From positions 53,693 through 117,692 of the forward strand of contig JAWPHD010008237.1 in the NCBI GenBank assembly GCA_037043455.1: DNA of 64,000 nt. Direction: 5' to 3'. The DNA comes from Cyrtodaria siliqua (taxonomy: Eukaryota; Mollusca; Bivalvia; Adapedonta; Hiatellidae). Below are positions 8,559 to 17,084 of this stretch, one piece after another. The translations under genes were made by a program, and so were the position numbers. A model generated the notes under the pieces. It was not told the DNA's origin. It ran no database searches and saw only the letters and a program-made list of their open reading frames with translations. Within the stretch, counting starts at the first letter, position 1; every line of letters begins with the position of its first letter.

Positions 8559-8795
8559 ATAGCAGCAAGTATTGACGGAAAACAAATTGTAAATATGATG
8601 TATCATGCAGGAGTGGAAACACTTCTAACTGTCGGATATTCTGAAATTGGCAGAAAAATACTAAAAAGACCAGCCCCTAAAGTGGATTTTAATATGGTAG
8701 ATGTTGGGATGCTGTCTGTGGATATAATGTTAGCAATGGCTACAAAGGATATGTTGATTAAGCAAGGTATTATTCCTGCGGATATTATGAAATAA
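8559..8795 (+). pseudogene. Small element gene that appears to have lost its start codon
   Basis: An open frame runs from 8559 to 8795. At 8559-8561 the codon is ATA, exactly where the AT-rich leader (CATATAAAAAAA) of this element would be followed by ATG, and the next codons (GCA GCA AGT) resemble the start of the neighbouring gene. The first available ATG is at 8595, giving 66 residues. The encoded peptide has a mixed hydrophobic/amphipathic character (VDIMLAMATKDMLIKQG) with no recognised domain. Translation may still start at 8595, so it may be a shortened working gene. Confidence 0.5.
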
Positions 8796-8822
8796 TTTTA
8801 AAAAAATATATATATAAAAAAA
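8796..8822 (+). promoter_or_regulatory. TTTTAAAAAAATATATATAT leader/promoter
   Basis: The 27-bp gap before the start at 8823 is the clearest copy of the TTTAAAAAATATAT-type sequence that precedes most genes of the element. Confidence 0.55.
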
Positions 8823-9242
8823 ATGGCAAGTGCAGTAGCAATGATGATAGGTGGCGCATTAACAAATGCATTAGCGTTTAGCGGTTCAAATTATTTCTTT
8901 TCAAAAATGGGAAGTCATTCAGATGAGGAAAGACAAAGGCATGACAAAGCAGTGGAACAATTAAACGCAGCACAAGCGGCGTGGAATAAAAAAAGAACAG
9001 AGAGATTAGATTTTATTAATAAGCAACTGCAAAAAGAGCATCATGCAGAGCAGACTTTTGATGATGTAGACCAAGCTATGAAGCAGTATTATTATACAAC
9101 TGGCAAACATTTGCTTTTGGAACCGGAGCCCAAGTTGAGTGATTTTTATACACCATCTCCGGATCAACAGAATAGAGAAATTACGTTTATTGTGGTGGGC
9201 ATGGCTGCAACTGGATTTGTGGCGTATAAATTGATTTCATAA
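8823..9242 (+). CDS. Small two-span membrane protein of the element
   Basis: 139 residues, intact. Residues about 4-27 are hydrophobic and Ala/Gly-rich (AMMIGGALTNALAFSG). About 30-75 is a charged, helical, Gln/Lys/Glu-rich coiled-coil-like segment. Residues 120-139 form a C-terminal hydrophobic span (ITFIVVGMAATGFVAYKL). There is no recognised enzymatic domain. A hairpin-like membrane protein of this kind may belong to an inner virion membrane. The start is preceded by the conserved AT-rich leader. Confidence 0.65.
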   Translation: MASAVAMMIGGALTNALAFSGSNYFFSKMGSHSDEERQRHDKAVEQLNAAQAAWNKKRTERLDFINKQLQKEHHAEQTFDDVDQAMKQYYYTTGKHLLLEPEPKLSDFYTPSPDQQNREITFIVVGMAATGFVAYKLIS

Positions 9243-9304
9243 AAAAAAAAAATAGTTTAAAACTATAATTACTTTAGACTTTTTTGGATTTGGGATGACT
9301 AAGT

Positions 9305-9616
9305 TTACTTTGAAAAGACTAAGTCATATGCATGATACCTATTTTTTTTGTTGTTTTTACATGGTTTCAATCCAAGTGGTCGAATATAATATGGTAGTTT
9401 AGCACTCTTCTCTAATTTATTTTTGAGATGATCAGGCGCCCTTACTTCACCGTTGTCTGATAATGTCAATACCATGGATGGACCATATTCAGTATCTACT
9501 ATTTTTGTATCTGTAATAGTGTATATTTTATTTACTTCCAAGTCTGTCCATTTGTTTGTGCTATTTTGATATAGCTCTTCGAGCAGTTCATCAAATCGTG
9601 CAGTTGTGATTTCCAT
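9305..9616 (-). CDS. Small protein, possibly OB-fold single-strand DNA binding
   Basis: 103 residues. An N-terminal helix (1-25) is followed by a beta-rich core with the order WTDLEVNKIYTI, a Lys/Asp turn, YGPSMVLTLSDNGEV, then APDHLKNKL and LPYYIRP. A strand set around a Gly turn with a late helix is what a small OB fold shows, and a single-strand binding protein would suit a protein-primed replicating element. No catalytic residues or zinc ligands are seen. The assignment is tentative. It is divergent from the integrase gene across 44 bp. Confidence 0.55.
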   Translation of the reverse strand: MEITTARFDELLEELYQNSTNKWTDLEVNKIYTITDTKIVDTEYGPSMVLTLSDNGEVRAPDHLKNKLEKSAKLPYYIRPLGLKPCKNNKKNRYHAYDLVFSK

Positions 9617-9660
9617 TTTTTCTTTATAGTTATATAAAGTTTATTCTTTAGTAGAAAAAA
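9617..9660. promoter_or_regulatory. Divergent promoter with TATATAAAG
   Basis: This 44-bp gap separates the starts at 9616 (minus) and 9661 (plus). It holds TTATATAAAG, a good TATA-box match oriented toward the integrase gene. Confidence 0.55.
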
Positions 9661-10575
9661 ATGGAAAAGATTTATTACAGCCCAAAAGGATTTTGGAGAG
9701 GTTACACAGTAGTTAAAAAATTAGCAAAAGAGGCTGGTGTTAGTGAAAAAAAGGCATTAGAATTTTTAAAGAAACAAGCTGTGTGGCAGATTTATTTACC
9801 TGCGCCAAAGAAAATAGTTAGACCCAGGTTTGATGTTTCTGCTAAAAATGGAGTGCATCAAGCTGATTTGTTATTTTTACCGCATGATACTTTTGGGATT
9901 GATCGTGGACGCAAGACATATAAATATGCGTTGACTGTGGTTGATATTGCAAGTAGATACAAAGAAGCAGAGCCACTGACTTCCAAGGATAGCAAAGAAG
10001 TTGCTAAAGCATTTGAGAATATATACAGTCGGCATTTGAAATATCCAAAGTTATTACAAGTTGACCCAGGCAGAGAATTTATGGGTGCAGTATCGCAGTT
10101 GATGGCAAAACACAAAGTAAATATCAGACGGGGCAGAACAGAAATACACAGAGACCAAGCTTTAGTGGAAAGATTTAACAGAACATTAGCTGAGAGATTG
10201 TTTGGTTATCAGTATGCTAAAGAAATAGATTCACAAAAACGCAACAGAGAGTGGGTAAAGAGATTACCAGAAGTTGTCAAAGCCATAAATGCGGAGACAA
10301 AAAAGCCTCCTCCTGTTGAAACAAAAATATTAAAAGATGATCCTATCTGTATGAATGCAAGTGTAAGATATTTATATCAACCCGGGGAACAAGAAGGTGG
10401 AAGACGCAGAGCAACTGATCCAATGTGGAGTGTAGATATTCACAAGATTAAAAGTTATATGGTGACGCAAGGTATAAGAGTTTATTATTTGAAAGCACCG
10501 GCGCCGCAGAGAGGATTTGTCAAAGAAGAATTACTTATTGTTCCTGCTGATACCCAAATTCATAAGTTTTTATAG
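9661..10575 (+). CDS. INT: Retroviral-type (RVE) DDE integrase
   Basis: 304 residues, intact. The catalytic acids are D69 (QADLLF), D135 (LLQVDPGREF) and E170 (ALVERFNRT), with 34 residues between the second and third, the retroviral DD35E spacing within one residue. Between them lie the VVDIASRY and REFMGAV segments of the RNase-H fold. The N-terminal 50 residues form a small helical domain rather than a clear His2Cys2 zinc site. The C-terminal about 70 residues are beta-rich and basic. This enzyme would insert the linear element at host sites, making the short target duplications seen at both ends. The 3' end overlaps the convergent polymerase gene by 16 bases. Confidence 0.9.
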   Translation: MEKIYYSPKGFWRGYTVVKKLAKEAGVSEKKALEFLKKQAVWQIYLPAPKKIVRPRFDVSAKNGVHQADLLFLPHDTFGIDRGRKTYKYALTVVDIASRYKEAEPLTSKDSKEVAKAFENIYSRHLKYPKLLQVDPGREFMGAVSQLMAKHKVNIRRGRTEIHRDQALVERFNRTLAERLFGYQYAKEIDSQKRNREWVKRLPEVVKAINAETKKPPPVETKILKDDPICMNASVRYLYQPGEQEGGRRRATDPMWSVDIHKIKSYMVTQGIRVYYLKAPAPQRGFVKEELLIVPADTQIHKFL

Positions 10576-13500
10576 AAACCATGTGCATCAGTTGTGATGC
10601 CATCATCCCGTATGGATCTTTTTGAGTAAAATGGTGACAAAATTACTTTGTTTACTGTTATGCCGTATATTTGATGTTTTATTGATCGCATCATATTCAT
10701 TTCATGGTTATATTTTTTCTTGTTAAATAGTGCATCTTTGTAGTTTTCAAAATTTGTATGTTTTTTGACTACATAAGTTTTTACACCCTTTGCTTTCTTA
10801 ATAATCTGCTCATCCGCTCTCAAAATAGAATATAGCTTGGGTCTTAATCCAACATACTCAGCTATAGCAACACCAGCACATTCGTCTTTCATTTTACCCA
10901 ATACTTTTTTGTTTGTATCATCATGCATTGGGTGATCTTGAGGATAATCACTCAAGTCATACTTATCTTTCATTTCAACCATATCTTTGTATGCATCATC
11001 TGTTCTGATGTCTACAAGCAAGCTGTCAGTATCTGTGTATAATAAAGTACAGTTATCTCCATACCTTTTTTTCAAAGTATTATAATACCAATCATACATC
11101 ATATGCTTTGATAAATCCAATACTGACATCCCAACATAAATTGGTTTGTTTAATGTTAGTTTTGTTTTGTTTACATGCACTGCTGATAATTCATCTGAAA
11201 ATTTTATTCGGCGGTTAAAGTTTGGTTTAGCTATTATTTTTCTTATTTTTTCATTTTCAGAACCATCAGTTCTGACTAGTTTTATATCAGTCCGCTTGCG
11301 GAGATTTTCCATTGTTTTTCCAAATACAGAGTTATTCATAAGTTTGTAAAAGTCTTTTTCAAAGTTTGATTTAGCTTTTTTTCTAAGTTCTGTGTTTAGA
11401 TTTATGTATGATTTCATCCATGTTTTTTCATTAAATTCTAATACTCTATGTACTTTTTTTAGTTTCATACCTAAAGATAAGTACAGTTGCAGGTTTTTGT
11501 AATGTATTACATACTTTTTTTTGTCCATAAGATTAGGAACTAGTTGTTCTGTCATAGTATTATTTTCCAGCAAATCTGTTTGATAACCAGACAGCCATTC
11601 TTTTTTTACTACTAACTTCTCTGGCGCAAGTGGATAGCCATTATGCAATTCATGAAGTTCTTTCGGATATACTAAATCGACTTCAAGTATTTGTCCTTTA
11701 TCAGTACCAGGTTTAGAGAAATAACCACGCTTGTTTCTATTTTTCCAAACAAATCCAGAATACGGAAGTGCTTGACTCATTGCCCAACCATATAAATTAT
11801 TTGCATCAAAATACATTAAGAAATTATTTTGATCTTCAGGTTTGTAATTAGCAACAAGTGGATTATTCGCTTTGGCATATCTTTTTGACACCATGCTAAT
11901 TCCACCTCGCATTCCCTTTTCTAAAAACAAATGCATATCAATGTCTGATAAAAGTTCTAATTCTATTTCTGAGTATTTAAGTAGTGCATCCCAAGATAAT
12001 CCTGGTGCTGTATAATAATACAAAGGATCAAGTTTGTATGCATTCATGCATGTATTTCTAAAAGTTTGAAACACATCTGCTAGCAAAGTTACATCCGTTT
12101 TCAAATATAAATCATGATAATCACCAAGGGTTTTACAGTTAAACTCTTTCCATATTTTTTGAGCATATTCATAATCTTTAGTACTTATGTTTTCATCTGA
12201 TAAACTACTGTAACATTTTTCTATGGGTGGTAGTTCTGTTTCTTTAAATCTTTCCATACTTTCCATATATTCGTATGGATAAACACCTTTTCGTAAAAGT
12301 AGATCTGTTTGTTCTCCAAACTGATTTTTGGTAATTTTAAAATCAGATTTGTTTGTTGCTTTAACCAATTTTTCCAGAGACGAATTCATAAATTGAAAAC
12401 TGTCTAAAAATCTAAGTTGACCAGCACTAAATGAAATATAGTTTTCAGCATTATTTGGGATGCAAGTAATATTACCTGTTATTTTAGCTATATTTTGCAT
12501 TATAAGATGACTATCATATCCTTTAAGGTTATGAAACATAACAGGAATTGTTGTTTTGTTTGGTCTTATTTTTAATTTTAGGTTGCAGTTTTTATGTGCT
12601 GCACCTCTATATTCTCCTGTAAAATGACAATGATCTCTTACTTTACAGTTTTTATCATTGTCAATTATATTTTTACATATCCAGCAGTGTGTTGCTTTTT
12701 CATGATCTATTTCATTCTGCTGTGTCATGATTAAAGGTTTAGGATGAGCAAATATGTTATTGATGTTGCTCTTTTCACATTCCAAATAACTTAAAAACTT
12801 TTCAACAGTATCCTCACCTCTATAAATAACAGGTTTTTCTGCTTTACCATCATATCTAACAACTTGATACCCAAATCCACAAGCTTTGTGCACATTTGTG
12901 ATTTCTGATTTTTTTCCAAAATTTAAAGATTGGGGTTTAGATATGCTTTCAAAGTCAGCATATATTACATAAGGTACATGCATTTGTTTGTGATGATTTT
13001 TGAATTTGGTAATTGTACCTTTTTTTGGCATCTCGATCCGGCAAGAGTTTTTGTTAATACCTTCACAGTCTATTTTGTGTTTTTCAAGTAGTTTTTCATC
13101 GGAGTAGCCATGAAGGCAACGATTACAAAAGTAAGTTTTACAACGATGTTTGTTTTGATCATAAAGTAATTTGTTTAGATCTTTAATCCAGGCGCAATGA
13201 TATTTTGTTTCTTTTTTAACTTTTTCGTAATTATTATCAGGGTTATAATTATCATCTATGATCCCTTCTTCATTGTTTGGATCTTCTTCATTGTTTGGAT
13301 CTTCAACTTCAATATCTTTGGAGATTAACATCAAATTAATTCTTTTTATGTCTTTCGGCTGCTCCGATATTTTATATGGGAAAATATTTGCTTTTTTAAA
13401 TCTTTCTGATACTGTATATCCATAAACATTAATAGCAAGATTGTTTTGTTTTTCTACTTTTGAAATTTGTGAAATCGGAGTCGGACAATCAATATCTTTC

Positions 13501-14391
13501 ATGTTTAACTTACCCATGTGTTTGTTGTAACTAGACATCTTGATTGGATTATTTTTATTAGGCCACAAAGCAGAAACCAATGACACTTCCAAGCATCTAT
13601 CATCTTTATTGATAACATTTATAATTGCTTTCTTATCAGATACTACTTTATGTAAAGGAATATATGAAGAACCTTTTAGTGGCTCATACTTTGCAAAATT
13701 TAAATAAAGTATAACACAGTAATCAACTTCTAATCCTGATGCTGTGTTTGTAAATCTTTCCAAATTTTCTTGTATGTCATCAGATGATTTATCATACAAC
13801 TCATCTATTTTTTCAGAAGATAAAATTGTATTTTGTTCACTGTGTAATACTGCTGTGGTGTATTTTTTTTGTAGCACCATCATCTTTAAATAATTCTACA
13901 GTGAGACCTAACTGAAATTTTATTCCATTCATTTTTGTCAGCTCTTTGGTTATTTGTTTCGTAATGATAGATTTTTTATCATGGAGTAGTTTCCGAGGAT
14001 CTTTATATTTTTTGGCAGATATTTAGTATGCTTTAAAATAACCACACATTGGCTTGTCAACCAGTTTTAATTCTGGAATACTTTCTTTAGATTTTCTATC
14101 ATTAAACTCTTTCAGTTCATTTATAACATTTTCCTGTACTTTAGCATAATTCTGCTTTTGTTCATTTATAACATTTTCTTGTAATTTATCATATTTCTGC
14201 TTTTCTCGTTTACGTTGTTTTTTAGCACGTCGTCTTTTGAGTAAATTTTCTAATGTTTGAGATTTAACCTCTTTTGGAGTTTCCTTTGGAACTTCTTTCA
14301 ATGCATTTATACCGTTAGATAGTGTTTGCTTATCTATTACACCTGTATCAAACAGGCGTATTAAATTTTCTATAATCTCTTCAGTCTTCAT
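10560..14391 (-). pseudogene. pPolB: Protein-primed family-B DNA polymerase, broken near its 5' end
   Basis: The main frame (10560-13883, 1107 codons) holds a Zn-finger-like Cys/His segment (about residues 240-275) and ExoI YADFES (about 310). It also holds a Cys..DHCH.TG..RG..H..CN zinc insertion (about 395), FHNLKGYDSH (about 455), motif A YFDANNLYGWAM (about 690), motif B NNSVFGKT (about 848) and motif C YTDTDS (about 948). That is a complete proofreading and polymerase core. Upstream the gene seems to continue: an A8 run at 13863-13870 is a frameshift point into a frame that stays open to an in-frame TAA at 14023-14025. Beyond that stop the same frame holds a 122-codon segment starting at 14391 (basic, with a tandem repeat). 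So one nonsense codon and one frameshift separate the N-terminus. The core could still be translated from 13883. The homopolymer may be an assembly error. Confidence 0.85.
14023..14391 (-). CDS. 122-codon N-terminal segment of the polymerase gene, or separate basic protein
   Basis: The segment starts at 14391 and ends at the TAA at 14023-14025. Residues 50-75 are strongly basic (LLKRRRAKKQRKREKQKY). A direct repeat around residues 66-95 gives two copies of a Lys-Leu/Val-Gln-Glu-Asn-Val-Ile-Asn unit. Because the same frame stays open for about 50 further codons past the stop toward the polymerase core, I think this is the 5' part of the polymerase gene. As a separate protein it would be a nucleic-acid-binding coiled coil. 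Protein-primed systems need a terminal protein, and an N-terminal extension of the polymerase is one place to look for it (inference). Confidence 0.5.
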   Translation of the reverse strand: MKTEEIIENLIRLFDTGVIDKQTLSNGINALKEVPKETPKEVKSQTLENLLKRRRAKKQRKREKQKYDKLQENVINEQKQNYAKVQENVINELKEFNDRKSKESIPELKLVDKPMCGYFKAY

Positions 14392-14458
14392 TATTTCTTA
14401 TTGATATACTTATATTATTTTTTTTATTTAATATAAAAAAATATAACAAAAAGAAACA
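14392..14458. promoter_or_regulatory. Divergent promoter at the right end of the element
   Basis: A 67-bp gap lies between the starts at 14391 (minus) and 14459 (plus). It contains TATTTAATATAAAAAAATAT and, on the other strand, TATATCAATAAG. Confidence 0.55.
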
Positions 14459-14728
14459 ATGGAAATTAATGTTTGCACATTTCTTAAAATTGGATTACAT
14501 AATCCGTGTAAAAATAAGACTACAAAAGATTCTAATTATTGCAGTTTGCATAAGTATAGATTAAAAACAAGTCATATATTACCGTGCTCAATATGTAAAA
14601 AAGGCACAAAAGCAAAAAATAAAATTTGTGCTGATTGTGGTGGAGTTTCAGTCAGAATAATGACACGTTATTGGAAATTTAAAGATTATAATGCTGAGTG
14701 CTTAAAATTTAGACGTATTGATGTTTAA
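14459..14728 (+). CDS. Small zinc-ribbon protein of the element
   Basis: 89 residues with two clear Cys clusters: C6, C17, C28, H31 (a CCCH-like set) and C43-x2-C46...C57-x2-C60 (a treble-clef or ribbon set). The rest is basic, with Lys/Arg throughout, so it probably binds nucleic acid or acts in transcription of the element. The C-terminus (61-89) is a short basic and aromatic helix. It is the last gene before the right inverted repeat and divergent from the polymerase region. The exact family is not recognised. Confidence 0.65.
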   Translation: MEINVCTFLKIGLHNPCKNKTTKDSNYCSLHKYRLKTSHILPCSICKKGTKAKNKICADCGGVSVRIMTRYWKFKDYNAECLKFRRIDV

Positions 14729-14754
14729 CCATATATAAAAAAAAAAATATGTTG

Positions 14755-14996
14755 TAATTTTGATAACTTAAAAAAAAAATTTAAACTTGCAATCTTCACT
14801 ACCCCCATTTTAAAAAAGTTTTAATAAATCAAGTAAAATCACCATTTCATGAAATATTTGGGCGAAATCGACAAATAACAAGCAAAATCAGCATTTCATG
14901 CTGATTTGTAGATAGGTGTGTTTAAAAAATTAAAAAAATTCCTGTGGTATTTTCGGCAACTCAAAAATACCACAGGACCCCCATTTTACATATATA
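14755..14996 (-). repeat. Right terminal inverted repeat of the Polinton-like element
   Basis: This is the inverted copy of 9-252. It carries the same stem-loops, at 14941-14976 and 14885-14907, and is followed directly by the direct repeat TCATTAA. Confidence 0.93.
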
Positions 14997-15003
14997 TCAT
15001 TAA
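14997..15003 (+). repeat. Right target-site duplication TCATTAA
   Basis: Direct repeat of bases 2-8. It marks the exact outer edge of the element on the host side. Confidence 0.8.
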
Positions 15004-15961
15004 GTAATCGCTTACTAAATGACACGCGCTTCACAAGGAGGCGAAGGAGGCGCATTTAGTAGAAGCGCGAACGTGTTAATACGCGTGGTTTCGTAGAAAC
15101 GCGGGGGGAAAGTAGGGCAAACACTAAAGACTTTTTCAGAATATTCTGACTAACACAAGACACAAGGGAAGCCGATGTCCATCGAGAACTCTTTCCCTTA
15201 GCGCTCCTTCCCTTAGGGTTTCTTATGGGTCGAGGGCCTGGTTTCTTAATTGTTAAAATTTCACTTCTTAGCCTCTAACTGATACTTTATGCTTATATGA
15301 TAACAATAATAGTTGTAACAACGATGTTTTATTTAGTTTTCATGTTTTTACTTCACTGGTTCCACTAGTGATGTCAACTGGTTTCATGGTGTTTTATGTT
15401 ATGTTGATGTGTTAATGCGATTTCGCGTGTGCCGGTTGTTAATTGGATATATAGAATGATGTGACGGTTATATATCATCGGCTTATCTTGTGTTGTACAT
15501 AAAATTTTTTTATGTGAAACTACTATCGTCCTTGATTAGAGTCATTGTATTTGAATACCGGTATTATTGTATGGTGGCTTATTTGTGCCACTAGATACCT
15601 AAATAATTATCACGATTATTTCGAGATAGTAGCATGAAATTTTCGAAATAATAATGAATTTTCACGAAAATCTTATACAATTTGTTAGATAAAATTATCT
15701 AATTGTCATTAACTTATGATGTTAAATGCCACGATAATTCCCACTTACGCCACTATGATAGTTATTTATCACGAATAGTTGGATACCCGTATCCGGTTGG
15801 GAGTCAAAGCCGTACCGTACAATCCATACCATAACAAAAACTATCGGACATGGCAGGTGCTCTTGCATGGAGATTGTAATAGCTAACAGTGTCTATGAAA
15901 GTGAACAATGATATATATATAATATTGTTTATATAATTTATGATAAACAGATGTAATTATA
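15004..15961. other. Host flank, no gene
   Basis: The host flank holds short GC-rich inverted motifs (about 15010-15100, CTAAATG/CATTTAG arms), a TGGGTCGAGGGCC motif like those in the hairpins described below (about 15226), and AT-rich unique DNA. No coding or RNA gene is supported. Confidence 0.5.
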
Positions 15962-16926
15962 TTAAGTGTCAAATCCCAAGTTAGACTTTTTGCAGATGAT
16001 TGTTTACTATACCGGACCATACATACCATACAAGACCATATTGACCTACAAAACGACCTACACAAACTTGAAATTTGGGCCGAAACATGGGGCATGAAGT
16101 TTAATGCCAAAAAATGTTATATTCTAAGTGTCAAAAGTAAAACCACCCACTTCTATGAACTTAATAAAACCATATTAAAACAGGTGGATTCAAACCCGTA
16201 CCTCGGACTTCTTATATCGCAAGACCTCACATGGTCCAACCACATCTCAAACATCTGCAAAGGAGCTAGCTCAACACTCGGTTTCCTAAGAAGAAACTTG
16301 AAACATTCTCCACTTGAATGTCGTAAAACTGCATATATCGCTTTAGTAAGATCCAAGCTGGAATATGCCTCTATCATTTGGGACCCCTATTTGAACAAGG
16401 ATATTGACAGACTTGAAAGAATACAAAGACAAGGAGCCAGATTTATATTGAATGATTATAAAAGCAGAGAAGAAGGCTGCGTAACCAACATGCTCAAGTC
16501 CTTGAAGCTGACGAACCTTCAAGAGCGCCGCACCTATAACCGTTTGGTGATGCTGTATAAGATCGCAGGGGGTCTGGTGCCGGCAGTGGATCCTAATATC
16601 TACTTGGTAAAAAAACCTGAAGGACGGATAGTTAAGTCAAAGAACTATACTGACCATATTGTGTCTAATATCCTGGACAATAGAATCTCAAATAATACTA
16701 GGTCTTTTAAAGTACCATTTGCTCACACTGAACAATTTAAACATTCATTCTTCGTGAAAACACTTGTGAATTGGAACCATCTGGAAGATCGGATTGTGCA
16801 TGCAGAGACATTAGAGGGCTTCAAGTCAGCCCTTCAGCGTGACTAATTCCACTCCACTCATCCGTAGAACATATGCCAGCAGTGGCCCTTCTACGTACCA
16901 TTACAGATACAGATACAGATACAGAA
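15962..16926 (+). mobile_element. 5'-truncated LINE (non-LTR retrotransposon), C-terminal RT end
   Basis: A frame is open from 15962 to the stop at 16846. It begins just before the RT catalytic motif VRLFADD and continues with NAKKCY, YLGLLIS, the LEYASIIWDPY thumb region and QRQGARFIL, the usual C-terminus of CR1/L2/Jockey-group reverse transcriptases. The 5' parts (endonuclease and RT palm) are absent, the normal result of incomplete reverse transcription. About 60 bp after the stop is a short ACAGAT tandem tail (about 16901-16926), as seen at the 3' end of several LINE clades. The remaining frame is intact, so this insertion is fairly recent. Confidence 0.85.
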
Positions 16927-17084
16927 ATCTAAAAATAAATATATGATGTTATAATATATATTAACAATGTTGCTATGGTGTAAACATTGCAAATCATATA
17001 CATAAATGTACAATTATTTAATACTATCAATTAAGCATTACGAATACAAATAATGTATAACAACAAACGCATTAGCATAAGATT

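Larger units (their letters stand above)
1..15003. mobile_element. Polinton/Maverick-like self-synthesising DNA element, nearly complete
   Basis: The body spans 9-14996 and is bounded by inverted repeats of about 243 bp. Both ends carry the direct repeat TCATTAA (2-8 and 14997-15003), a 6-7 bp target-site duplication. Polinton-type genes lie inside: family-B DNA polymerase with protein-primed-type motifs, a DDE integrase, a Walker-type packaging ATPase and capsid-type proteins. The length (about 15.0 kb) is at the lower end of what is usual for Polintons (15-20 kb). The termini start TATATATG rather than the AG..TC often described for Polintons, so the subfamily is unclear. Genes sit on both strands in divergent pairs with tiny gaps. 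Several genes are broken, so this copy is probably not autonomous. Confidence 0.9.
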
